A DNA stretch of 9,866 nt from assembly GCA_021300125.1 (NCBI GenBank), contig JAJTHX010000389.1:1-9866 (forward strand). The letters run 5' to 3'. Shown here in pieces: positions 1-8,338 of the stretch. The notes under the pieces are model-generated. The model worked only from the letters and a program-made list of their open reading frames with translations, searched no databases and was not told the DNA's origin. Position 1 is the first letter of the stretch. Each line of letters opens with the position of its first letter. Made by a program: the position numbers and the translations under genes. The stretch comes from Betaproteobacteria bacterium (GTDB lineage: Bacteria > Pseudomonadota > Gammaproteobacteria > Burkholderiales > SG8-41).

Positions 1-375
1 GAGGCCGTGGCCTATGCGCGGGCGCTGAAGGCCGAGGGCTGTGCCTACGTCACGGTCTCCGGCGGCGGCGTGGTGCTCGACGCGAAGATTCCGCTCGGGC
101 CCGGCTACCAGGTGCCGTTCGCCGCGCGCGTGAAACGCGAAACCGGTATCGTCACCGGCGCGGTGGGCCTGATCAGCGATCCGCACCAGGCCGAGGCGAT
201 CATTGTGGGAGGCGAGGCCGATTTCGTGTCACTGGCGCGGGTGATGCTGTTCAATCCGCGCTGGCCGCAGCATGCCGCGGTGGAACTCGGTGCCGAAATA
301 GGCTGGCCGCCGCAATACGAACGCGGCTCGCCGAAACTGTGGCGGCCAGGGCGAACCCTGGGCCGGCTGGCGTGA
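1..375 (+). CDS. NADH:flavin oxidoreductase / Old Yellow Enzyme family, C-terminal part (5' end outside window)
   Basis: The frame is open from base 1 to a TGA at 373-375, giving the last 124 residues of a protein whose start lies outside the window. The sequence follows the end of the YqjM-like (class III) Old Yellow Enzyme TIM barrel. GYQVPFAARVKRETGI precedes a beta strand and the FMN-phosphate-binding segment TGAVGLI. AEAIIVGGEADFVSLARVML is the second phosphate-contact strand and helix. The tail FNPRWPQHAAVELGAEIGWPPQYERG is typical of the family's C-terminus. Such enzymes bind FMN and use NAD(P)H to reduce activated C=C bonds (enones, enoates) in the cytoplasm. The substrate cannot be told from this fragment. 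Because the N-terminus is missing, it could also be the OYE domain of a larger fusion, such as the salicylyl-CoA 5-hydroxylase/oxidoreductase type. The next gene starts 17 nt downstream on the same strand, so co-transcription is likely. Confidence 0.9.
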   Translation, partial: EAVAYARALKAEGCAYVTVSGGGVVLDAKIPLGPGYQVPFAARVKRETGIVTGAVGLISDPHQAEAIIVGGEADFVSLARVMLFNPRWPQHAAVELGAEIGWPPQYERGSPKLWRPGRTLGRLA

Positions 376-392
376 TGCGGGCGGGTGCAGAC

Positions 393-1364
393 ATGATGCG
401 CGTGCTGCTGCTGTCAATCTGTATTGCGTGTATTGCGGCGCTTGTACCCGAGGCCGCGGCCCAGGTCCCGGGCAAGTTTCCGCAGCGGCCGCTGCGGCTG
501 GTGGTGCCCGCACCACCTGGTGGCACCACCGATTTGCTGGGACGCCTGGTGGCCGAGCGCCTCGCTGACGCGCTGGCGCAGCAGGTGGTGGTGGACAACC
601 GCGGCGGCGCCGGCGGTGTGCTCGGCACCGAACTGGTGGCGCGTGCGCCGGCCGACGGCCACACCCTGGGCGTGATCTACACGCCGCATACCGTGCTGCC
701 GCATCTGCAGAAAAAACTGCCCTACGACGCGCTGAAGGATTTTGCCGCGGTGACCCAGCTCACCGAAGCGCCGCTGGTGCTGGTGGTGCATCCCGCGCTG
801 CCGGTGCACAAGCTGCAGGATCTGATCGCGCTGGCGAAAACGAAACCGCTGGTCTACGGCTCGGCCGGCAACGGCAGCGGCGGCCACCTCTCGGGCGAGC
901 TGCTGAAGCAGATGGCGAAGATCGACGCCGTGCATGTGCCGTACAAGGGCGCGGGACCCGCCGCAATAGACCTGATGGCAGGGCAGATCCAGTTCCAGTT
1001 CGGCTCGCACATCACGACCCGGGGTTTTGTCGCTGCGGGCAAGCTGCGCGCGATTGCGGTCACCAGCGCGAAACGCTCGCCGGAGCTGCCCAGCCTGCCG
1101 ACGGTGGCCGAGCAGGGCCTGCCGGGCTTCGAGTTCGTCAACTGGTTCGGCCTCGTGGCGCCGGCGCGCACATCGCCGCTCGTCACCGGCGAGTTGCAGC
1201 AGCGTGTCGCCGCGGTCCTCGCGCAGGCGGCGGTGCGCGACAAACTGGCCGCACTCGATTCGGTGATTGTCGGCAGCAGCCCAGCGGCATTTGCCGCGTT
1301 TCTGGCCGCCGACCTGGACAAATGGGGGCGGGTGCTGCGCAACTCGGGCATCAAAGCCGAGTGA
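393..1364 (+). CDS. Bug/TctC-family tripartite tricarboxylate transporter periplasmic receptor
   Basis: A 323-residue secreted substrate-binding protein. Residues 1-23 form a Sec signal peptide: MMR, then a hydrophobic core LLLSICIACIAALV, with likely cleavage after EAAA and before Q. There is no lipobox cysteine at the cleavage site, so a soluble periplasmic protein is expected. The mature part shows the Bug fold signatures: FPQRPLRLVVPAPPGGTTDLLGR near the N-terminus, then VVVDNRGGAGG, then YGSAGNGSGGHLSGELLKQ, then VHVPYKGAGPA, then LPSLPTVAEQGLPGFE. These proteins bind small carboxylates, in some cases for TctAB-type transporters and often as orphans. No TctA or TctB gene is visible. The ATG at 393 was chosen because GGCGG (380-384) sits 8 nt upstream and the signal peptide then begins cleanly. 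An ATG at 375 overlaps the upstream TGA and would add an Asp-containing extension. The ligand is unknown; pairing with an ene-reductase suggests an unsaturated or aromatic carboxylate, which is inference. Confidence 0.93.
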   Translation: MMRVLLLSICIACIAALVPEAAAQVPGKFPQRPLRLVVPAPPGGTTDLLGRLVAERLADALAQQVVVDNRGGAGGVLGTELVARAPADGHTLGVIYTPHTVLPHLQKKLPYDALKDFAAVTQLTEAPLVLVVHPALPVHKLQDLIALAKTKPLVYGSAGNGSGGHLSGELLKQMAKIDAVHVPYKGAGPAAIDLMAGQIQFQFGSHITTRGFVAAGKLRAIAVTSAKRSPELPSLPTVAEQGLPGFEFVNWFGLVAPARTSPLVTGELQQRVAAVLAQAAVRDKLAALDSVIVGSSPAAFAAFLAADLDKWGRVLRNSGIKAE

Positions 1365-1365
1365 C

Positions 1366-1384
1366 ACCCTGAGCGCGTCAGGGT
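1366..1384 (+). terminator. Short hairpin after the receptor gene, possible weak terminator
   Basis: A perfect 7-bp inverted repeat, ACCCTGA / TCAGGGT, with a 5-nt loop GCGCG starts 2 nt after the TGA of the receptor gene. It is followed by TATCGCGG rather than a run of T, so it is not a classical intrinsic terminator. It could protect the 3' end of the transcript, or act as a weak or factor-assisted terminator before ygiQ. Confidence 0.4.
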
Positions 1385-1423
1385 TATCGCGGTTGCGGCG
1401 CGGGCTGCCAGGGGCGCGGCGAC

Positions 1424-1429
1424 TATAAT
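1424..1429 (+). promoter_or_regulatory. Consensus -10 element (TATAAT) immediately upstream of ygiQ
   Basis: A perfect TATAAT lies 6 nt before the ygiQ ATG. No good -35 hexamer is found 16-18 bp upstream (CGGGCT at 1401-1406 is poor), and there is no TG extension. If this -10 is used, the usual spacing puts transcription start on or within a base of the A of the ATG (1436). That would make a leaderless mRNA, which fits the absence of any Shine-Dalgarno sequence. The call rests on a 6-bp match in very GC-rich DNA. Confidence 0.5.
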
Positions 1430-1435
1430 GCGCGC

Positions 1436-3642
<2,207 letters not shown>

Positions 3643-3646
<4 letters not shown>

Positions 3647-4344
3647 CTGTTGCGCCCGGCCAGCCGCCGCTGCAGCAGCGGCGTGGTGCCGACCACCAGC
3701 AGGTCCAGCACGCAGTAGAGGGCACCGGCGGTGAGCGGCGGGTTCAGCGTGGCAAGGCCCAGCCAGGGCACTTCGGCGTGCCAGCGCCAGTTGCCGAGCG
3801 CAGTGCCGTAAATCTCCATCGCCAGCGCCAGCACGAACATGACTGCGTAGAGCTTGCGCGCACGGCTGAACGCCATGCAGGCGAGCAGCAGGCTGAAGAA
3901 CAGCGGGCCGAGGGTGTCGCTGCCGCTGACCGCCAGCCACAGCACCAGCGGCGCGGCGAGTGCCGGTACCGCGACCACGATCCAGTCGGGCAGCCGGGTG
4001 GCCAGCGTGAGGCCCAGCGCGAAGAGCAGGGCATGGCCCGGCGGCACGAACAGCGGAATGTTGCCGAGCCGGTAGTCGTAGAGCCCCCACACCAGCGACA
4101 GCAAGATTGCGCCTGCGGTGGCGAAGGCCACGCAGACCATCAGGCGCAGCCGCGCAGGCGTGCCGGAGCGCGCCATCCAGTAAATCAGCAGCGCCCAGGT
4201 CGCGACGCTCACCAGCGGCTGTCCCCACAACGCGAGCTGCTGGTCGACGTAGAGCCCGAAGACGATCAGTGCGACGATCAGCCAGGGTGAGGGCGCAGCC
4301 GCGGAAGGGGTCTCGGCCAGCGCCGAAGGGTTAACGTAACCCAT
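3643..4344 (-). CDS. Hypothetical polytopic membrane protein, not recognised
   Basis: A 233-residue, very hydrophobic protein that I cannot assign to a family. After a soluble N-terminus (1-20) I see about seven or eight membrane segments: roughly 21-39, 43-58, 68-89, 102-116, 121-140, 145-159, 165-183 and 197-218. Charged and polar residues concentrate in the loops. The likely functional region is the C-terminal third, with E177, GNWRW (184-188), NPPL (201-204) and D214 at or near helix ends. The other is the loop [20 protein letters not shown] (89-108), with P101, P102, G103 and H104. It is the last gene of the minus-strand operon, 15 nt after the crotonase stop. Its TAA overlaps the ygiQ TAA in the shared TTAA. 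There is no SD before its ATG. The leader is AT-only and a 6-bp hairpin directly follows the AUG. It could be a small transporter, a membrane enzyme or a structural protein; I infer no function. Length, hydrophobicity pattern and operon position make it a credible gene. Confidence 0.8.
4328..4342 (-). promoter_or_regulatory. Dyad over the start of the membrane-protein gene
   Basis: GGGTTA and TAACCC form a perfect 6-bp inverted repeat with a 3-nt centre. On the minus-strand mRNA it begins within the AUG start codon (its G) and covers codons 2-5. It may be an mRNA hairpin that controls initiation or a protein-binding dyad. It could be chance, but it adjoins an AT-only leader. Confidence 0.35.
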
Positions 4345-4346
4345 TG

Positions 4347-4366
4347 TTTATATAAATATTTATTTA
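4347..4366. promoter_or_regulatory. 20-bp AT-only island between crotonase and membrane-protein genes
   Basis: Twenty consecutive A/T bases occur in otherwise very GC-rich DNA. They span the last bases of the crotonase gene and most of the 15-nt gap to the next ATG. On the minus strand the island contains several -10-like hexamers (TAAATA, TATTTA, TATATA) and would give an unstructured, SD-less leader. It may be a secondary promoter or a translation-initiation enhancer for the membrane protein. No convincing -35 was identified inside the crotonase coding sequence. Confidence 0.4.
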
Positions 4367-5100
4367 CCGCTGAATGTCGGCCTGCGCTTGTCCTTGAAGC
4401 TGGCAATGCCTTCCCTGGCGTCCGCGCTCTGGCGGATGCGCTGGATGGTGGCGCGGCCCTGTGCGGCCAGTTCCGAGGGGCCCTTCGGAATGACGCGGCC
4501 GACGTAATCGCGCAATACCGCAATGACCATCGGCGCGTTGTCGGCGAGCTGGCGCGCATAGACCAGCGCAGCCTCCAGTTGTGTGCCGGGTTCGACCAGT
4601 TGGTTGACGAGGCCCACCTGGTACATGCGCTCGGCGCTGATTTCATTGCCGACCAGCATCAGTTCCATCGCCACCTTGTGCGGGATGCGCGCGGCGAGCC
4701 CCGCAATCGCGGCGCCGGTGAAGCCGACCTTGGCTTCGGGGAACATGAACTTTGCGTCGCTGGCCGCGACGCAGAGGTCGCACATCTGCACGATCACCAC
4801 CCCGCCGCCGACCACCCAGCCGCCGACCGCGGCCACCAGCGGCTTCTGCATCATCACGCCGACATTGGGCACGCAGGCCGGGAAATCCTCAGGCGGGCCC
4901 TTGATGTCGGCGCCGCCGGTGAAATGCGCACCGGCATGGGTCAGTACACCGACGCGGTCCTCACCCTCGTTCAGCCGCTCCAGCGCGGCGCGCAGCTGCA
5001 GCGCGACTTCGTTGTTGATGGCATTGCGCTTCTCGGGCCGGTTCAGCGTGATGATTGCAACGCCCTCGCGGGATTCGTAAGTCACTACGGGTGAGGTCAT
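4360..5100 (-). CDS. Enoyl-CoA hydratase/isomerase (crotonase) family protein lacking one catalytic Glu
   Basis: A 246-residue crotonase-fold protein, slightly shorter than typical 255-260 residue hydratases. ITLNRPEKRNAINNEV (16-32) is the N-terminal family signature. HFTGGADIK (59-67) supplies the first oxyanion-hole backbone NH and the CoA pocket. GWVVGGGVVI (94-103) supplies the second. AASDAKFMFPEAKVGF follows. Aligned with rat mitochondrial hydratase, Glu144 falls on Val102 (codon GTG) and Glu164 on Glu122, exactly 20 residues apart in both. Only the second catalytic Glu is kept. That pattern is known in enoyl-CoA isomerases, which use one Glu, and resembles feruloyl-CoA hydratase-lyases, where the first is replaced by Ser. 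Plain hydration is therefore less likely; the true substrate is unknown. The start ATG overlaps the synthetase stop (ATGA), with GGAGA about 8 nt upstream, so translation is probably coupled to the acyl-CoA synthetase that would make its substrate. Confidence 0.93.
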   Translation of the reverse strand: MTSPVVTYESREGVAIITLNRPEKRNAINNEVALQLRAALERLNEGEDRVGVLTHAGAHFTGGADIKGPPEDFPACVPNVGVMMQKPLVAAVGGWVVGGGVVIVQMCDLCVAASDAKFMFPEAKVGFTGAAIAGLAARIPHKVAMELMLVGNEISAERMYQVGLVNQLVEPGTQLEAALVYARQLADNAPMVIAVLRDYVGRVIPKGPSELAAQGRATIQRIRQSADAREGIASFKDKRRPTFSGK

Positions 5101-7250
5101 GGCTGTTCTCCGGTTGGGGCGCTGAGCGTGGCGCGGCCGTCGAGCGCAATGGCACCGCGGCCGGCTTCCCGCACCAGCAGGGGATTGATGTCGAGTTCGG
5201 CGAGCCGGGGCCCGAGTGCGGCGGCAAGGCTGCCCAGGCGCACGACCACATCGGCGAGCGCGTCGATGTCGGCGGGCCGGCGTCCGCGCGCGCCGTTGAG
5301 CGCCGGGGCAATGCGCAAGGCGGCAATCAATCGCTTTGCGTGTGCCGCGGATACCGGTGCCAGCGCCATCTGCACGTCGTCGAGCATTTCCACCAGCACG
5401 CCGCCGCTGCCGACGAGGACCACCGCGCCGAATTGCGCATCCCAGCGGCAGCCGACAATCAGCTCAATTCCGCCCTGGAGCATCGGCTGCACCACGCAGC
5501 CGTCGAGCACGGCGCCGGGCTGGTGTGCGGCAAGACCGGCGGCAATACCCTGCCAGGCGTCGCGCAGTGCGGTTTCGTCGCGAATGCCGAGTTGAACCGC
5601 GCCGGCTTCGCTTTTGTGTAAGAGTTCGCGGCTCACACCTTTGAGCACCACCGGCCAGCCGATCTGCCGGACCTGGGCGAGAGCCTGGTCCACCGTTGGC
5701 GCGAGTACATCCTCGGTGGTGGCGATGCCGCAGCGGCGAAGCAGTGCCTTGGTCTCCGGTTCATTGAGGCGGCCTGCGTGCAGGGTTGCGGCATGCTGCA
5801 ATGCCGTTGCGGGCACATCGGTCAGTGCGGCCGCCGGCGGTTTGCGCAGGGCCTCGCCGTAATCCACGGCGGCGCGCAGCACGCGCAGCGCATCGTCGAG
5901 GCGGTTGGTGAACGGGCAGCCGATGTCGCGCAGGGCCTGTCGCGCGCCATCGACGAGCGAGCCCGGCGTGAGCAGGATCGCGGTGGGTTTGCCGGATTCA
6001 AGCGCAGCCTGCCCCCACTGGCGCACCTTGTCTTCGAGCTGCGGCGTGGTCGCGACCGCGATCAGGATCGCGCCGATTGCAGGATCCGCGGCGAACGCGC
6101 GATAGGCGGTGAGTGCGCTGTCCAGGCCGCTGGCGCGGGGCAGGCCGCCGACGTCGAGCGGATTGATCAGCCGTCCCGGCGGCAGCAGCGGGCGCAATGC
6201 GGTTTCGGTGGCCGTGCCCGGTGCGGCAAGCGTGAGCCCTGCGGCAATGACGCGGTCACCGGTGACCGCGACGGTGCCGCCCGAGGGCGAGATCACCGCG
6301 ATGGCCGGGGACTGCGGCACGCCGCAGCGGATCAGGAAATGGGCGCAGTAAATCAGGGCTTCCGGATCGTCGAGCAGGATCACCCCATGGTCGCGGCAGG
6401 CCGCTGCCCACACGGCGTAGGAACCGGCGAGGCTGGCGGTGTGCGATTGCGTGAGCTGCTGTCCGGCTTCGCTGCGTCCGGCCTTGACTGCGAGGATGGG
6501 CTTGCCGGCGGTGTGCGCGCGGCGCGCGAGTTCGAGGAAACGCCGTCCGTTCCTCAGGCCTTCGACATAGAGGCAGATCGCGCGCGTGCCTGCATCGTCG
6601 ATGAAATACTCGATGAGGTCGCAGAGTTCGATGTCGGCCTGGTTGCCGACCGTGGCGGCCACGCTGAAACCGGCGCCACAGTCCTGCGCATGCGAAATCA
6701 GCGAAGCCATCAGCGAGCCGCTCTGGCAGGCGAGGCCGATGGCGCCGCGCGGCATCGGTCCCGCCGCCAGTGCTACGGAGGAAGTCAGTGCCAGATTCAG
6801 CGGCGGGTTGATGTAGCCGAGGCAGTTGGGCCCGATCAGGCGCAGGCCGTGGCGGCGCGCGATGGACACCAGTTCATCCTGACGCGCGGCGCCCTCCGCG
6901 CCGGTTTCGGCGAAGTCCGCGGTGATGACCACCGCACCGCGCACTCCGGCGCGGCCGGCGTCTTCCAGCGCTGTCGCGAGATGAGGCGCGGGCAGTGCGA
7001 GCAGGCAGGCATCAATGTCGAGGCCGCTGCCGTTGAGGCGGGGCAGTGCGGGGAGGCCGAGGACTTCGCTGGCGCTGGGATGGACCGGGACGATGCGGCC
7101 CGCATAGCCGTGCTTGAGCAGAAACTTCATGACCCGACCGCCGAACTTGGCGGGGTCGGCCGAGGCGCCATACACGGCGACGCTGCGCGGGCTGAAGATT
7201 GCCCGCAGTGTGGAAATGGCAGGGTTCATAGCAGGCGACGAGGATAACAT
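5097..7250 (-). CDS. ADP-forming acyl-CoA synthetase (acetate--CoA ligase family, fused alpha and beta parts)
   Basis: A 717-residue one-chain NDP-forming acyl-CoA synthetase, full length for the family. Order of parts: a CoA-binding Rossmann domain (about 14-140) with SPRSVAVYGAS; a succinyl-CoA ligase-like flavodoxin domain with IGPNCLGYINP, CQSGSL and KAGRSEAG, ending in SHTASLAG, whose His270 is the expected phosphohistidine; a second such domain with VISPSGGTVAVTGD; and a C-terminal ATP-grasp domain (about 495-717) with WPVVLKGVSRELLHKSEAGAV (Lys537, His545), IELIVG (Glu596), GSGG (614-617) and ELDINPLLV. The family converts carboxylate, CoA and ATP to acyl-CoA, ADP and phosphate. Some members activate aromatic acids such as ferulate, but the substrate here is unknown. 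The ATG at 7250 was chosen because AGG lies 5 nt upstream. The ATG at 7229 lacks an SD, although it would also fit the family N-terminus. It is the first gene of the minus-strand operon and its stop overlaps the crotonase start. Confidence 0.94.
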   Translation of the reverse strand: MLSSSPAMNPAISTLRAIFSPRSVAVYGASADPAKFGGRVMKFLLKHGYAGRIVPVHPSASEVLGLPALPRLNGSGLDIDACLLALPAPHLATALEDAGRAGVRGAVVITADFAETGAEGAARQDELVSIARRHGLRLIGPNCLGYINPPLNLALTSSVALAAGPMPRGAIGLACQSGSLMASLISHAQDCGAGFSVAATVGNQADIELCDLIEYFIDDAGTRAICLYVEGLRNGRRFLELARRAHTAGKPILAVKAGRSEAGQQLTQSHTASLAGSYAVWAAACRDHGVILLDDPEALIYCAHFLIRCGVPQSPAIAVISPSGGTVAVTGDRVIAAGLTLAAPGTATETALRPLLPPGRLINPLDVGGLPRASGLDSALTAYRAFAADPAIGAILIAVATTPQLEDKVRQWGQAALESGKPTAILLTPGSLVDGARQALRDIGCPFTNRLDDALRVLRAAVDYGEALRKPPAAALTDVPATALQHAATLHAGRLNEPETKALLRRCGIATTEDVLAPTVDQALAQVRQIGWPVVLKGVSRELLHKSEAGAVQLGIRDETALRDAWQGIAAGLAAHQPGAVLDGCVVQPMLQGGIELIVGCRWDAQFGAVVLVGSGGVLVEMLDDVQMALAPVSAAHAKRLIAALRIAPALNGARGRRPADIDALADVVVRLGSLAAALGPRLAELDINPLLVREAGRGAIALDGRATLSAPTGEQP

Positions 7251-7311
7251 CGGTGCCTTGGGGCATCCGGCGGGCGACCTGTCTGCCGCCGTTACAGCGC
7301 AGGGGGAATTC
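7251..7311. other. Divergent intergenic region between synthetase operon and SDR gene
   Basis: These 61 bp (82 if the synthetase starts at 7229) must hold both divergent 5' regions if each gene has its own promoter here. I found no convincing -35/-10 pair on either strand. The only clear signals are the two ribosome-binding sites: AGGGGGA at 7301-7307 for the SDR gene on the + strand, and AAGG just before the synthetase ATG on the - strand. The arrangement is typical of a catabolic operon and its divergent partner under common control, but no operator dyad stands out. Confidence 0.5.
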
Positions 7312-8037
7312 ATGGAAGACGTGGCCGTAGTGACCGGCGCCAGTTCCGGCATCGGCGAGGCGATCGCGCAGGATCTGCTTGATCAGGGACGCACCGTGGT
7401 GACCCTGCAGAGGCGCCCGCCGCGTATCAAACATCCCAAGATCCTGTTCCACGCGGTCGACCTGGCAGATGCCGCTGCGGCAGAGGCCGTTGCGAAGCAG
7501 GTCGCTGCGACTTACCCTGTGCGCTATCTGGTCAATAACGCCGGGGCCAACCGGCCCGGCAGCCTGGAACAGGCGACGGTGGAGGACATGGACCATGTCT
7601 ATGCGCTGAATGTCAGGGCGGCGATGATCCTGATCCAGACCCTGGTGCCAGGCATGCGCGCAGCCGGGTTCGGCCGCATCGTCAGCATTTCCTCCCGCGC
7701 CATCCTGGGCAAGACCCAGCGCTTGGCCTATGCCGCGGGGAAGGCCGGTCTGGTCGGCATGACTCGGGTACTTTGCCTGGAGTTGGCAGGAGATGGCATC
7801 ACGATTAACGCAGTTGCACCCGGTCCGGTGGCGACCGAGTTGTTTGATAATGGCCATCCGATCGGCAGTGCCAAGCGCCAGGCGGTGATCGACAGCATCC
7901 CGGTGAAATGGGTGGGGCGCCCCCAGGATGTGGCGCGGGCGGTCAGTTTTTTCCTGAGTCCCGATGCCGGTTACATTTCGGGGCAGCTGCTGTTTGTGTG
8001 TGGCGGCAGCAGTGTCAGTGGTTCCGGTGGAAACTGA
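7312..8037 (+). CDS. Short-chain dehydrogenase/reductase (classical SDR)
   Basis: A 241-residue classical SDR. The nucleotide-binding motif TGASSGIG (8-15) is near the N-terminus. R34 and R35 directly after the second beta strand suggest a preference for NADP(H), which is inference. NNAG is at 75-78. The catalytic residues are Asn100, Ser127 or Ser128 in VSISSRA, Tyr140 and Lys144 (YAAGK). NAVAPGPVATE and the C-terminal GYISGQLLFVCGG are family hallmarks. Such enzymes oxidise or reduce a hydroxyl/keto group, often a 3-hydroxyacyl thioester (FabG-like) or a cyclic alcohol; the substrate cannot be read from the sequence. The start at 7312 is set by the SD AGGGGGA about 6 nt upstream and by the family N-terminus; the frame stays open further upstream to 7114, which is not used. 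Translation ends at tandem in-frame stops, TGA TAA. The gene is divergent from the acyl-CoA synthetase/crotonase operon and may act on the same pathway. Confidence 0.93.
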   Translation: MEDVAVVTGASSGIGEAIAQDLLDQGRTVVTLQRRPPRIKHPKILFHAVDLADAAAAEAVAKQVAATYPVRYLVNNAGANRPGSLEQATVEDMDHVYALNVRAAMILIQTLVPGMRAAGFGRIVSISSRAILGKTQRLAYAAGKAGLVGMTRVLCLELAGDGITINAVAPGPVATELFDNGHPIGSAKRQAVIDSIPVKWVGRPQDVARAVSFFLSPDAGYISGQLLFVCGGSSVSGSGGN

Positions 8038-8102
8038 TAACTGACTGATTTAATTGGATTAATTTTCCCCCGGCCGTCTTTCCAGGCTTGCACAGGCAAT
8101 TC

Positions 8103-8130
8103 ATCAGTTTGTGCCCACTTACAAACTGAT
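8103..8130. repeat. Perfect 10-bp inverted repeat with 8-nt loop
   Basis: ATCAGTTTGT (8103-8112) and ACAAACTGAT (8121-8130) are exact reverse complements around GCCCACTT. The arms are AT-rich compared with the surroundings, and there is no T-tract after either side. It could be a binding site for a dimeric regulator or an RNA hairpin at the 3' end of the SDR transcript. Confidence 0.6.
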
Positions 8131-8182
8131 CCTGGGCGCGGGCGGCCACCTGCAATGTTCAGCGGCCGGTCCAGCCACCTCG

Positions 8183-8220
8183 GGACACGCCGGGGCAGGC
8201 CCCAGGCGTATGGCGTGTCC
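8183..8220 (+). terminator. GC-rich nested hairpin, possible terminator of the SDR transcript
   Basis: GGACACGCC (8183-8191) pairs perfectly with GGCGTGTCC (8212-8220). Inside lies a second stem, GGGG (8192-8195) with CCCC (8200-8203). Downstream is GCCC and then TTTT at 8224-8227. The stem is strong, but the T-run is short and offset, so intrinsic termination is only possible, not clear. It lies about 145 bp after the SDR stop. Confidence 0.4.
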
Positions 8221-8287
8221 GCCCTTTTGCGCCGGCCTTGGTCTTGCCCCTCGGTTGCGGGGACGCGGCATCCGCAGCGGCGGACGC

Positions 8288-8304
8288 CGGCATTTTCCAT
8301 GCCG
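8288..8304. repeat. 6-bp inverted repeat just upstream of the tRNA operon -35
   Basis: CGGCAT (8288-8293) and ATGCCG (8299-8304) flank TTTCC. The repeat ends 5 bp before the -35 hexamer, the position where an upstream activator such as Fis, or an UP element, would act. No identity can be assigned. Confidence 0.3.
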
Positions 8305-8309
8305 ATTCA

Positions 8310-8338
8310 TTGACATCCATGGGCCGCCCTCGCATAAT
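8310..8338 (+). promoter_or_regulatory. Sigma-70 promoter of the tRNA-tuf operon
   Basis: The -35 hexamer TTGACA (8310-8315) is a perfect match. The -10 hexamer CATAAT (8333-8338) matches at five of six positions. The spacer is the optimal 17 bp. Predicted transcription start is near 8345, about 8 nt before the tRNA-Tyr gene. The bases between -10 and start are TGAGGGC, G-rich enough to be compatible with stringent control of stable-RNA promoters. A 6-bp dyad, GCCCTC (8326-8331) / GAGGGC (8340-8345), flanks the -10 box. Confidence 0.85.

Larger units (their letters stand above)
8041..8309. other. Non-coding stretch with several inverted repeats, no gene seen
   Basis: Between the SDR stops and the tRNA operon promoter I find no credible coding region. 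The small open frames lack an SD and family features, and no extra tRNA is present. The first 25 bp are AT-rich. The rest is GC-rich and carries three inverted repeats listed separately (8103-8130, 8183-8220, 8288-8304). Termination of the SDR transcript probably occurs here, but none of the hairpins has a proper T-run directly after it. Confidence 0.6.

Noticed and set aside
414..1367. A 317-codon open frame antisense to the Bug receptor
   Set aside because: His/Arg/Gln-rich shadow; the + strand product has a signal peptide and full family motifs.
5778..7247. A 489-codon open frame on the + strand, antisense to the acyl-CoA synthetase
   Set aside because: Low-information Gly/Arg/Ala-rich product, fully inside a well-supported gene on the other strand.
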